The notes under the pieces: model-generated
The model's database searches: none
Seen by the model: the letters and a program-made list of their open reading frames with translations, nothing else
What the model was told of the DNA's origin: nothing
Shown here: in pieces, positions 1 to 7,402 of the stretch
Position numbering within the stretch: the first letter of the stretch is position 1
Layout of the letters: each line of letters begins with the position of its first letter
NCBI GenBank assembly: GCA_964542765.1
Contig: CAZIVO010000050.1
Span: 1 to 24,376 of the forward strand
DNA: 24,376 nt
From: CAZIVO01 sp964542765
GTDB lineage: Bacteria > Planctomycetota > UBA1135 > UBA2386
Reading direction: 5' to 3'
Position numbers and translations under genes: made by a program

Positions 1-17
1 TGACTCTCGATTCCGCC

Positions 18-1025
18 ATGAAAACCCTCCTTTGCATCGGTATCTCCACCCTCTTCGCCGGAACACTCGCAGCCCAAGTTGAAGAAGGTGATGGAGGCGT
101 CACGACAGAAGGCACCATCGTCGAGAAGGACACGGGCATAGATGACGGCACGGGGGCCAATCAAGCCGCCGGTCAGGCCAATCAAAACGAAGCTGTCCGG
201 GAACTCACCCCCGCGGAACGAATCCAGAAACTCGAAAAGGAACTCGACAAGCTCAAGAAGGAACTCGACTACCTCCGCGCGATGGATGCCAAGGGTGGCT
301 TGCCCACACGGGTCAAGAGCATCCTGCAAGTGCGCAAGCAACAGGCCCAGACCATCAATGCCCCGGATATGCAGCCCGCACAGAAACGTGGCGCCGCACG
401 ATTGCTCGGGGACACTGAGAAAACCAAGTTCGGAAAAGATGTCCTGTTCACTGTCGACGGGCAACCCGTCACGAAGCCTGAGTTTGATGGAGCAGTCGCC
501 TATCTCAAGAGCCTCCCTCACGAGAAAAATGACGATGAAATCAAGAAGCGCGCGGTCCTGGAACTCGTCAAGCTCAAGATCGCAGCAGCTGCCTTCGCGG
601 AAACCTCGAGCGCTGCGCTGAAGAAGATCAACAATGTTCAGCGACGTCTCGCAGAAGGAACCACCTTCGCCGTCGTCGCCAAGGAGATGTCGGACTGCCC
701 GAGCGGCTCGAGCGGTGGTGATCTCGGCTACTTCGGACGTGTCGGGATGGACTTCTTCTTCACCAGGTCAGCCTTCTCCCTCAAGGAGGGGCAGGTCTCG
801 AAGATCATCCCGACGACTTTCGGCTACCACATCATCAAGGTGACCGGCATTCAAAAGGGTGCCGATTCGAGCCATGACCAGGTCAAAGCGAGCCATATCC
901 TGGCGCTTTACCATCCCGATCAGACAAAGGTCCGGGAGGCCCAGATGAAGATCACCAACGGCGGCGTAGATCTCGCATTCATGGATGAGAGTTACCGCGG
1001 CTACACCCCTGACATCCTCAAGTAA
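18..1025 (+). CDS. Secreted parvulin-type peptidyl-prolyl isomerase, apparently permuted
   Basis: Predicted to catalyse cis-trans isomerisation of prolyl bonds in exported proteins, in the periplasm or at the envelope. Residues 1-20 form a signal peptide ending Leu-Ala-Ala-Gln. An acidic linker follows, then a charged coiled coil at about 65-88 and a SurA-N-like helical segment at about 141-195. The parvulin core is at about 205-277, with SDCPSG (225-230; Cys227 sits where Pin1 has its active-site Cys), GGDLGYFGR (233-241) and FGYHIIKV (268-275, His271). The strand VKASHIL that normally opens a parvulin domain is missing before the core and appears after it, at 289-295 (His293). The domain is therefore circularly permuted or followed by a truncated second copy. 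The ATG at 18 is chosen because it directly precedes the signal peptide; no clear ribosome binding site is visible. The RdgC-like pair begins 22 nt downstream, so co-transcription is likely. Family assignment is firm; the substrate is unknown. Confidence 0.85.
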   Translation: MKTLLCIGISTLFAGTLAAQVEEGDGGVTTEGTIVEKDTGIDDGTGANQAAGQANQNEAVRELTPAERIQKLEKELDKLKKELDYLRAMDAKGGLPTRVKSILQVRKQQAQTINAPDMQPAQKRGAARLLGDTEKTKFGKDVLFTVDGQPVTKPEFDGAVAYLKSLPHEKNDDEIKKRAVLELVKLKIAAAAFAETSSAALKKINNVQRRLAEGTTFAVVAKEMSDCPSGSSGGDLGYFGRVGMDFFFTRSAFSLKEGQVSKIIPTTFGYHIIKVTGIQKGADSSHDQVKASHILALYHPDQTKVREAQMKITNGGVDLAFMDESYRGYTPDILK

Positions 1026-1047
1026 CATCTGATCCAGGGGCTGTAGC

Positions 1048-1698
1048 TTGTTCCGGCGCAATGGTGGTTACGCGAGTTTCATGGTGCATGGCACGATGGC
1101 CTCGCCACGGGACCCCAGCTTCGTGAAAGCCCTCGGCGAGCATCGCTTTCGCAGCATCGAAGATGCTTCCAGCGAACGGACCTCCATCGGTTGGGTCACG
1201 CCGATGGACCCGACTGGCGAGACCTTCGCGGCCGAGGATCTCGACTTCGATGCCGGCATCTGGCTGCGCATCCGCATCGACCGCAAGCGCCTGCCACCGG
1301 CGTGGCTCGGCATCCACCGCGCCAAGGCCGAACGTGCCGCCGGGCGGCCCCTGACACTGCGTGAAAAGCGCGAACTCAAGGTGGAGCTGGAACAGCGGTT
1401 GCTGCCTCGCATCTTGCCGGGCGTCGCCTTCGTCGATGTGATCTGGCAGCCTGCGTCCTCCAGGCTCCTGCTCTTTGCCACGAGCAGGAGTGTCAAAGAG
1501 ATCTGCGTGAAGCTGTTCGGGGAAACTTTCGAGGTGACGATCGAAGAAGCCGGTCCATGGCAACTCGCCCAGGAATCTCGACTCGGCCGGGAGCAGAAGG
1601 GATACCTCCAGGAAGTCTCCGCCGTGCAGTGGCCGCATGCAAACGGGTCAACCGACCGGGCAGCGCCGCCCGTCATCGAGCGCGAGGCGGGCGAATGA
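1048..1698 (+). CDS. RdgC-like recombination-associated protein, N-terminal half
   Basis: This 216-residue protein resembles the N-terminal half of RdgC, the ring-shaped DNA-binding protein that modulates RecA in E. coli (303 residues there). Recognisable points are the IGWV motif at 47-50 (E. coli has MGWVPPMG) and the charged helix at about 105-121 ending in LLPR (E. coli KDEVLHSLLPR). A strand VDVIWQP follows (129-135; E. coli MMWIDTV). The family's C-terminal part is absent and seems to be encoded by the next gene, which overlaps it by 4 nt (ATGA). A TTG start at 1048 is preferred because residues 7-15 then supply the expected first strand; ATG codons at 1081 and 1096 are alternatives. 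No signal peptide is visible, so it is presumably cytoplasmic. The RdgC assignment rests on remembered motif similarity and is moderately secure. Confidence 0.65.
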   Translation: MFRRNGGYASFMVHGTMASPRDPSFVKALGEHRFRSIEDASSERTSIGWVTPMDPTGETFAAEDLDFDAGIWLRIRIDRKRLPPAWLGIHRAKAERAAGRPLTLREKRELKVELEQRLLPRILPGVAFVDVIWQPASSRLLLFATSRSVKEICVKLFGETFEVTIEEAGPWQLAQESRLGREQKGYLQEVSAVQWPHANGSTDRAAPPVIEREAGE

Positions 1699-2198
1699 GC
1701 AACCCGACGGACTACGGTTTCCTCGGCGAGGAATTCCTCACCTGGCTGTGGTTCACCCTCGAGACAGAGGGCGGTGACTTCGATGTCGATGGTCGCGAGA
1801 TCGCCGTCTGCATGGACGACTACATCGCCTTCGCGCCGAGTGCTGAGGACGAGACGGAACAGACACTCCGCAAGGGCTTGCCTTCACGCAGTTCCGTGGC
1901 CAGAGAAGCGCTGCGCAATGGGCGATGTGTGCGCAAGGCTCGGTTGATCGCGGCCGACGGCGCTCGTGAGTGGGGCTTCGTCCTCGATGCCGCCACCATG
2001 AACATCACCGGCATCCGGTTGCCGGCCGATAGCGAAGAAGCTCAGACCCCCCGCGAACGAGCGACCGAACGCATCGCCGCCTTCACGGAGCTTCAGGACA
2101 TCATCGTCGGCCTCTACACGAAATTCCTGTCCGTGCGCCTGACCCCTGACTATCGCGCCACGCAAGGGGAAGCTCAGGCGAACTGGATGATGGCATAA
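1695..2198 (+). CDS. RdgC-like protein, C-terminal half
   Basis: This 167-residue cytoplasmic protein starts at an ATG that overlaps the upstream stop codon (ATGA), which implies translational coupling. The opening GFLGEEFLTWLWF (8-20) and the later EALRNGRCVRKARL (71-84) and ITGIRLP (104-110) resemble the C-terminal region of long RdgC-like proteins that I recall from Deltaproteobacteria and Planctomycetes. In E. coli RdgC the corresponding stretch is the acid- and lysine-rich second half. The helix ELQDIIVGLYTKFL (132-145) would close the domain. The simplest reading is that the two gene products assemble into one RdgC-like unit. It could instead be an independent protein that is a regular partner of the upstream gene. 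An upstream in-frame ATG at 1557 would give a basic, non-homologous extension and is rejected. Confidence 0.6.
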   Translation: MSNPTDYGFLGEEFLTWLWFTLETEGGDFDVDGREIAVCMDDYIAFAPSAEDETEQTLRKGLPSRSSVAREALRNGRCVRKARLIAADGAREWGFVLDAATMNITGIRLPADSEEAQTPRERATERIAAFTELQDIIVGLYTKFLSVRLTPDYRATQGEAQANWMMA

Positions 2199-2218
2199 CG
2201 CACCGGGCAGCGACCCTT

Positions 2219-2830
2219 TCAGTGCGCGGAGCCCACGGGCAAGCGAGCGAGCGCGCTTCGATGCATGACGCGGCCGATATCGATCGTGTCCCGATAGGGA
2301 CTCGGCTCATCGCCATACCGGCCAGGTGATGCGTACAGAAATGGCTCATGGTCGATGAATGCAAACTCCGGATCCCAGATCCAGTTCCCCTTCACCACGC
2401 GGTCCCAGATGACGCGACTCGAGCCGGCTTCATAGATGCGGTAGACGAGATGATGGCGCAGGCGAAGCAGACGAGGAGCATAGACAGCATCCCATCGCTT
2501 CACGTCCAGCCGCAAGAAACCGCCGACGCCGGTGGCCTCAGCAATCTCGGCAAGGCGCGCCGCATTGGGAGGGTGATCGACCGACAACTCCATCGCCGAC
2601 AGCAGACGCAAACCTACATCGATCGGAATGACGTAATAACCTCGGCGGACCAGCGCCTTCTCGACCGTGGCCAGGAGCCCGCGCGCGACCTCGGGTTGCT
2701 CGGTCCCATCCTCGATCGGCAAGATCAGAATACTGACGGGAGGATCTCCGCGCAGAGGGATCGGCTCGCGTGTACCCAGCGCACAGGCGGCGAAAAGCAA
2801 GGGCATGAACATCGCCGCCGAAACCCTCAT
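2219..2830 (-). CDS. GNA1162/DUF799-family lipoprotein
   Basis: A 203-residue predicted envelope lipoprotein. The N-terminus has a short hydrophobic signal ending LLFAAC, so Cys16 is the likely lipidation site. The mature part opens with VSILILPIEDGTE (32-44) and continues with VRRGYYVIPIDVG (61-73), the hallmark of GNA1162/DUF799 proteins, which have a nucleotide-hydrolase-like fold related to LpoB/TolB-N. The ATG at 2830 overlaps the stop of the upstream lipoprotein gene (ATGA), which supports this start over the longer frame reaching 2914. In other Gram-negative bacteria such genes sit in a three-gene set with a CsgG-like protein and a DUF4810 lipoprotein. Here the DUF4810 partner is present but no CsgG gene is visible in the window. 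A role in surface assembly or envelope integrity is inference from that association. Confidence 0.75.
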   Translation of the reverse strand: MRVSAAMFMPLLFAACALGTREPIPLRGDPPVSILILPIEDGTEQPEVARGLLATVEKALVRRGYYVIPIDVGLRLLSAMELSVDHPPNAARLAEIAEATGVGGFLRLDVKRWDAVYAPRLLRLRHHLVYRIYEAGSSRVIWDRVVKGNWIWDPEFAFIDHEPFLYASPGRYGDEPSPYRDTIDIGRVMHRSALARLPVGSAH

Positions 2831-3180
2831 CGCCCGGCCCTTCCCAGATGGGCGCGCAGTGCCTCGACGATGGGCCGGGATTGGGGAAAAGCTTCTACCT
2901 CCGTGGCCAGCCACTCTTCGGCCTGCCGATGCTTCCCCTCATCCCAGAATTGCACCGCCAGCGACAGGCGCAGGCCCGGACCCGGCCTCGCGCCCGCCTT
3001 TTCGATGTCCTCCAGGATCGACTCGAGGCACTCTCGATGGGAGAGCGAGGCCCCGGCTCCGGGTGAGCCGAGCATCTCATCGAGCGTCCGCTCGTAGCAG
3101 CGCAAAGGCCTTGCGCAAGAGGTCGCGAGCAGCATCACCGCAACAAGCGCGGCGAATCCCGAATGCCTATCAGCCCTCAC
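2827..3180 (-). CDS. DUF4810-type TPR-like lipoprotein
   Basis: A 117-residue predicted lipoprotein with a GTG start at 3180. Hydrophobic residues 9-20 are followed by Cys22 in LATSC, a plausible though imperfect lipobox. Residues about 45-115 form helical pairs with the TPR-like pattern seen in DUF4810 proteins: a helix containing ESILEDIEKA, then RLSLAVQFWDEGKHRQAEEWL, then an EAFPQS turn. The start lies inside the biotin-carrier gene (11-nt overlap) and the stop overlaps the next lipoprotein start, so it is tightly embedded in the carboxylase operon. An internal ATG at 3135 would delete most of the signal peptide and is unlikely. In the known gene triads this protein accompanies CsgG-like and GNA1162-like partners; its biochemical role is unknown. 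Confidence 0.65.
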   Translation of the reverse strand: MRADRHSGFAALVAVMLLATSCARPLRCYERTLDEMLGSPGAGASLSHRECLESILEDIEKAGARPGPGLRLSLAVQFWDEGKHRQAEEWLATEVEAFPQSRPIVEALRAHLGRAGR

Positions 3181-3679
3181 TATCCAGCTCGATCAGAACG
3201 GCATCCCCGGCCACGGCGGTGCCCTTGGAGACACAGACCTTGGTCACCACGCCGGCAACCTCGGACTGGATAGGGTTCTGCATCTTCATCGCCTCGAGCA
3301 CCAAAAGGGTCTGCCCTTCGTCAACCTTGTCTCCCACCGAGACCAGCAGTTCCACAACACTGCCGGGCATCGGCGCCAGGATTTCCTGCTTTCCAGAAGT
3401 CCGGGCACCGGCCACCACGCTGGCTGCACGCTGACGCTCGTCTTCGACCTCTACCTCTATGCGGTGGCCAAAGAGCTGCACCACGACATTGGCCTTGGCG
3501 CGCTCGACAATCACATCCGCGAGCCGGCCATCGACAATCATCGAAAACGCCGTGCCATCGCCGACCATGCACAGATCAATCTCGTAGCTTTGCTCGCCAC
3601 AATGCGCGATCAGAAAGTTGCCGCGCCGCTCGAAACTGTACTGCCGTTCGGTATCGCCAATCCGCGTGAAGTACTTCAT
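3170..3679 (-). CDS. Biotin carboxyl carrier subunit of acyl-CoA carboxylase
   Basis: This 169-residue protein carries the biotin that shuttles carboxyl groups between the biotin carboxylase and the carboxyltransferase encoded upstream. The C-terminal biotinyl domain (about 98-167) has APMPG (102-106) and the biotinylation motif EAMKMQNP (129-136), with Lys132 as the modified residue. Residues 1-85 form a beta-rich segment like the region that links carboxylase and carrier domains in propionyl-CoA carboxylase alpha chains. The protein therefore corresponds to the C-terminal portion of such an alpha chain encoded as a separate gene. Its ATG overlaps the carboxylase stop by 4 nt. The downstream lipoprotein gene overlaps its 3' end. 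Confidence 0.9.
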   Translation of the reverse strand: MKYFTRIGDTERQYSFERRGNFLIAHCGEQSYEIDLCMVGDGTAFSMIVDGRLADVIVERAKANVVVQLFGHRIEVEVEDERQRAASVVAGARTSGKQEILAPMPGSVVELLVSVGDKVDEGQTLLVLEAMKMQNPIQSEVAGVVTKVCVSKGTAVAGDAVLIELDSEG

Positions 3680-5178
3680 CTCGACCTCCCGTCCAGGCGA
3701 TCGAGGCGATCGGCAAGAGCCCAGGGTGAGACCACTCCCTCGGGGGCGGCTGACTGGCCCGATGCCTCGATACGTTCAGTCCCCTGATACCGGGAAACTG
3801 CCGCCGCAAGGCTCGCCATTTCCTCGAGCCATTCCGGAACCTCCGTGCCCAATCTTGTGAGGATCGAGGTGTCATAGTCACCCGAAGAAAATTCCTCGCT
3901 CTGCAAGACCCGAAGCCCCACGGGAACCGAAGTTGTCACTCCGACGATGCGCAATTCTCGACAAGCGCGGCGAGCACGAGCAATCGCACGCTCACGGTCA
4001 TCAGCGTGCACGATCAGCTTCGCCAGCATGCTGTCATAATGGGGCGTCACCTCGAGTCCGCGGAACAGCGATGAATCCAGGCGAACGCCGGGGCCGCCCG
4101 GTTGATTCATGCGCGTGATCGTTCCCAGGGACGGGAAGCCTGTCTGGGGGTCCTCGGCATTGATCCGGATCTCGATCGAGTGCCCCCGGGGCTCGGTCGG
4201 CGGGGTCACGGATGCACCACCGGCAACGCAAATCTGTTCGCGGACCAGATCGACACCGAAACGCATCTCGGTGACCGGGTGCTCTACCTGCAAGCGCGTA
4301 TTCATCTCGAGGAAGTAGAAACGACCCTCGGAGTAGAGGAACTCGACCGTTCCCGCTCCGACATAACCGACAGAACGAGCCAGGTCACAGGCCGCCTTCC
4401 CCATCTCGTCTCTGATCTCTTGTGAGATCGCCACGCAGGGAGATTCTTCGACAAGCTTCTGGTGCCGGCGCTGCACCGAACACTCACGCTCCCCGTAGTG
4501 CACGACCTCTCCCTCACGGTCTGCCATGACCTGAATCTCGACATGGCGCGGGCGGTCGATGAATTTTTCCAGGTAAATGCGGTCATCGCCGAAAGACGTT
4601 CGCGCTTCAGCGCGCGCAAGTTGAGCCGCCTCCTCGAGACCTTCTTCGCCCTCGACGATACGGATGCCCTTGCCGCCGCCACCGGCCGCCGCCTTGAGCA
4701 TGACCGGATACCCGATCTCGGCCGCCGCAGTTGCCAGTTCCCCGGAATCCTTGATGTCCTCTTTCATCCCGGGAATGAGCGGGACGCCCGCAGCCTCGGC
4801 AACCTTGCGGGCAGCCACCTTGTCGCCCATCACGCGGATCGCCTCGGCGGGGGGACCAATGAAGGCGATCCCGGCTTCTGCACAGGCTTCGGCGAAGTCA
4901 GCATTCTCGGCCAAAAAGCCATAGCCCGGATGCACGCAATCACACCCCATCGCCACGGCCGCTTCGATCAGCCGGTCCACGGACAGATAGCTCTCCGCCG
5001 GAAGCGCAGGCCCGAGCCGAACGGCTCGGCCTGCCTTGCGAACATGCAAAGCATTGCGGTCGGCATCCGAATACACGGCCACCGAAGCAATCCCCATATC
5101 CTGAGCCGTACGGAGAATCCGCAAGGCGATCTCGCCACGGTTTGCAATCAACAGGCGCTGGAACGGGGGGTTGGTCAT
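3676..5178 (-). CDS. Biotin carboxylase subunit of acyl-CoA (propionyl-CoA) carboxylase
   Basis: This 500-residue ATP-grasp enzyme carboxylates biotin with bicarbonate and ATP (EC 6.3.4.14 activity). The N-terminal domain carries LLIANRGEIALRI (9-21) and HPGYGFLAENADFA (83-96). The glycine-rich ATP loop is AAAGGGGKGIR (163-173). The catalytic core shows ECSVQRRHQK (232-241) and EMNTRLQVEHPVTE (291-304), and the C-terminal domain runs to about 445. The carrier domain is on the next gene. The ATG at 5178 is preferred because family members begin just before the FxxLLIANRGEI strand. An ATG at 5235 would add 19 cysteine-rich residues with no counterpart. Neither start has a strong ribosome binding site. 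The carboxyltransferase and epimerase genes next to it argue for propionyl-CoA rather than acetyl-CoA as substrate. Confidence 0.93.
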   Translation of the reverse strand: MTNPPFQRLLIANRGEIALRILRTAQDMGIASVAVYSDADRNALHVRKAGRAVRLGPALPAESYLSVDRLIEAAVAMGCDCVHPGYGFLAENADFAEACAEAGIAFIGPPAEAIRVMGDKVAARKVAEAAGVPLIPGMKEDIKDSGELATAAAEIGYPVMLKAAAGGGGKGIRIVEGEEGLEEAAQLARAEARTSFGDDRIYLEKFIDRPRHVEIQVMADREGEVVHYGERECSVQRRHQKLVEESPCVAISQEIRDEMGKAACDLARSVGYVGAGTVEFLYSEGRFYFLEMNTRLQVEHPVTEMRFGVDLVREQICVAGGASVTPPTEPRGHSIEIRINAEDPQTGFPSLGTITRMNQPGGPGVRLDSSLFRGLEVTPHYDSMLAKLIVHADDRERAIARARRACRELRIVGVTTSVPVGLRVLQSEEFSSGDYDTSILTRLGTEVPEWLEEMASLAAAVSRYQGTERIEASGQSAAPEGVVSPWALADRLDRLDGRSR

Positions 5179-5265
5179 GGCATGGTCGCAGGTTGCTTGT
5201 GCGACCTCTGAATATTGGGCTTCGCAGCAGGCCATCGCAAGTGATCACCCACCACGTAACTGCTA

Positions 5266-6810
5266 CTACAAAGGGATATTTCCGTGCTTCTTCGTTGGGA
5301 TGCGGTCCCTCTTGCGCCGGGTCAACTCCAGCGCACGGACAAGCGCCGAGCGAGTCTGACCGGGCTCTATCACATCATCGATGTAGCCCCGGGCCGCAGC
5401 GCGATAAGGGTTGTAGAACTTCTCCTTGTAGGCATCGACCAGGCGAGCTTCCTCCGCTTCCTGGTCCTGTGCCGCCTGGATCTCCTTACGGAAGACAATC
5501 TTCGCCGCGCCTTCGGCCCCCATCACGGCGATCTCGGCGCCGGGCCAGGCAAGATTCACATCGCCACCGACATGCTTGCTACTCATCACATCATAAGCCC
5601 CCCCGTAAGCCTTGCGCGTGATGACCGTCAACTTCGGCACCGTGGCCTCGCAATAGGCATAGAGCAACTTGGCACCATGAGTGATGATGCCGCCGTGCTC
5701 TTGATCCTTGCCGGGCAAGAACCCCGGCACATCCTCGAAGGTCAAGAGCGGGATATTGAAGGCGTCGCAGAACCGGATAAAGCGCGCACCCTTGATGCTG
5801 GCACTGAGATCCAGAACTCCCGCGAGATGCGCCGGTTGATTCCCGACGATGCCGATGACATGACCAGCCAGCCGAGCAAAGCCGACGATGATGTTGCGGG
5901 CGTAGCGAGAATGCACTTCGAGGAAACGCCCGTCATCAACGACAAGCTTGATCACCTCGCGCATGTCATAGGGTTGATCGGAGCTCTCAGGGATGATCGA
6001 GTCGAGTTTGGGCTCGGCTCGGTTCGGATCATCGTCGGTGGCCACGAAGGGCGGTTCCTCGGCATTGTTGAGCGGGAGGTAGCCGATCAAGTCACGCAAG
6101 AGCAGCAAGCAGGCAGCATCGTCGGGCGCCGTGAAATGAGCCACCCCACTGGTCGTGCTATGCACGCGCGCACCACCCAGATCCTCGGAAGTCACATCCT
6201 CATGCGTGACCGTCTTGACGACATCCGGACCGGTGATGTGCAAGAAACTGGTGTCCTCCACCATCAGGATGAAGTCCGTGATGGCAGGCGAATAGACGGC
6301 ACCACCAGCGCAAGGGCCCATGATCGCACTGATCTGCGGCACGACACCCGAAGCCCTGGTGTTGCGGAAGAAGATGTCGGCATAGCCGCCAAGGGAAACC
6401 ACGCCCTCCTGGATCCGTGCGCCACCGGAATCGTTGAGTCCGATCACCGGCACGCCCATCTTCATCGCCATCTCCATGATCTTGCAGATCTTGGCAGCGT
6501 GGGTCTCGGACAGGGAGCCGCCGAAAACGGTGAAGTCCTGACTGTAGAGATAAATCGGCCTACCATCGATCTTCGCAGATCCGGTGACGACGCCATCTCC
6601 AAGGATCCGATTCTTCTCCATCCCGAAATCGTTGCAGCGGTGCGTGACGAACCGATCAATCTCGACAAAGGAACCTGGGTCGACGAGGAGATCGATGCGC
6701 TCACGAGCAGTCAGCTTGCCCTTGGCATGTTGGGCCTCGATGCGCTGCTCGCCACCGCCCTCGAGGGATTGCGCGCGCAGATCGCGGAGTCGTTCGATCG
6801 GATCCGTCAC
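5266..6810 (-). CDS. pccB: Propionyl-CoA carboxylase beta (carboxyltransferase) subunit
   Basis: This 514-residue crotonase-fold carboxyltransferase moves the carboxyl group from biotin to propionyl-CoA to give methylmalonyl-CoA (EC 6.4.1.3 together with the carboxylase). Visible family signatures are GKLTARERIDLL (31-42), DSGGARIQEG (127-136), the oxyanion loop MGPCAGGAVYSPA (164-176), and the C-terminal GYIDDVIEP followed by the closing KKHGNIPL. The sequence GGAYDVM carries Asp where Streptomyces PccB has Asp422, a residue linked to propionyl-CoA preference. Length matches the family. The start overlaps the epimerase stop by 4 nt (ATGA). With the epimerase, carboxylase and carrier genes it forms a propionyl-CoA assimilation or degradation unit; no methylmalonyl-CoA mutase is in the window. 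Confidence 0.95.
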   Translation of the reverse strand: MTDPIERLRDLRAQSLEGGGEQRIEAQHAKGKLTARERIDLLVDPGSFVEIDRFVTHRCNDFGMEKNRILGDGVVTGSAKIDGRPIYLYSQDFTVFGGSLSETHAAKICKIMEMAMKMGVPVIGLNDSGGARIQEGVVSLGGYADIFFRNTRASGVVPQISAIMGPCAGGAVYSPAITDFILMVEDTSFLHITGPDVVKTVTHEDVTSEDLGGARVHSTTSGVAHFTAPDDAACLLLLRDLIGYLPLNNAEEPPFVATDDDPNRAEPKLDSIIPESSDQPYDMREVIKLVVDDGRFLEVHSRYARNIIVGFARLAGHVIGIVGNQPAHLAGVLDLSASIKGARFIRFCDAFNIPLLTFEDVPGFLPGKDQEHGGIITHGAKLLYAYCEATVPKLTVITRKAYGGAYDVMSSKHVGGDVNLAWPGAEIAVMGAEGAAKIVFRKEIQAAQDQEAEEARLVDAYKEKFYNPYRAAARGYIDDVIEPGQTRSALVRALELTRRKRDRIPTKKHGNIPL

Positions 6811-7211
6811 TTGAGTTCCTCCACAAACTCGGCGAGTACGCCGCCGAGAAATGATGGGTGCATGAATGCTACCTTGGTGCCATCAGCGCCGACTCTCGGT
6901 TCCTTGTCCAGAACAGGTGCCTCGGCCTCGATCAGCACCTCGATCATCTCGCCGGTCGAGTCGACAGCAAAGGCCAGATGATGAATTCCCGGACCTCGCT
7001 TGTCGAGAAACCTCGCAACCGCCGAATCAGGACCTGTCGGTTCGAGGAGTTCGACGCGCACCTCCCCGACCATGACGACCGCAACCTTCACGCCCTCGGA
7101 CTCCACCTCCTCGATGGAGTGAAGCGGCAGGCCGAGCCCCTCGGTCCACCGCGGCAAGCTAGCCTCGATGGACTCGACAGCGATGCCGATGTGATGGAGC
7201 GCCGTGATCAT
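6807..7211 (-). CDS. mce: Methylmalonyl-CoA epimerase
   Basis: A 134-residue glyoxalase/VOC-fold enzyme that interconverts (S)- and (R)-methylmalonyl-CoA (EC 5.1.99.1), linking the carboxylase product to methylmalonyl-CoA mutase. The first repeat opens with LHHIGIAVES (5-14), the second with GIHHLAFAVDS (75-85). ELLEPTG (54-60) and GGVLAEFVEE (123-132) are typical of the family. His7, His78 and Glu128 are likely metal ligands. The ATG at 7211 is chosen because homologues begin two to five residues before the HHIGIAV strand; the longer frame from 7241 adds an unrelated segment. It is the first gene of the carboxylase operon and overlaps pccB by 4 nt. No clear promoter could be read upstream. 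Confidence 0.93.
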   Translation of the reverse strand: MITALHHIGIAVESIEASLPRWTEGLGLPLHSIEEVESEGVKVAVVMVGEVRVELLEPTGPDSAVARFLDKRGPGIHHLAFAVDSTGEMIEVLIEAEAPVLDKEPRVGADGTKVAFMHPSFLGGVLAEFVEELK

Positions 7212-7402
7212 GGGATGCCAACATAGCCAGACAAAGGCCATCGGGCGACGAACTCCCGGGTATGAAACCTCGGTCCGCGCGCTCCTTGTCGGTCAGGAAA
7301 CCTCCCACAGGACTCCTGATCGCCCTCGACAAGCGTCATATCCTCGCAAGAACGCACCTCGCGGGAAACGACAGCCGCCACGGAACCCTTCTCGCCATGA
7401 AC
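7212..7402. other. Intergenic gap within the minus-strand block
   Basis: These 191 nt separate the ABC permease stop from the epimerase start. Short open frames here have no recognisable family features. A 6-bp inverted pair (TCAGGA with TCCTGA, around 7297-7323) could form a weak hairpin on either strand but has no T tract. A promoter for the carboxylase operon is expected here, but I see no convincing -35/-10 pair. Confidence 0.4.

Noticed and set aside
5284..6981. A 565-codon open frame on the + strand opposite pccB
   Set aside because: It lies antisense to an unmistakable carboxyltransferase gene. Its translation is rich in Asp/Arg/His with no domain, as expected for a GC-rich shadow frame.
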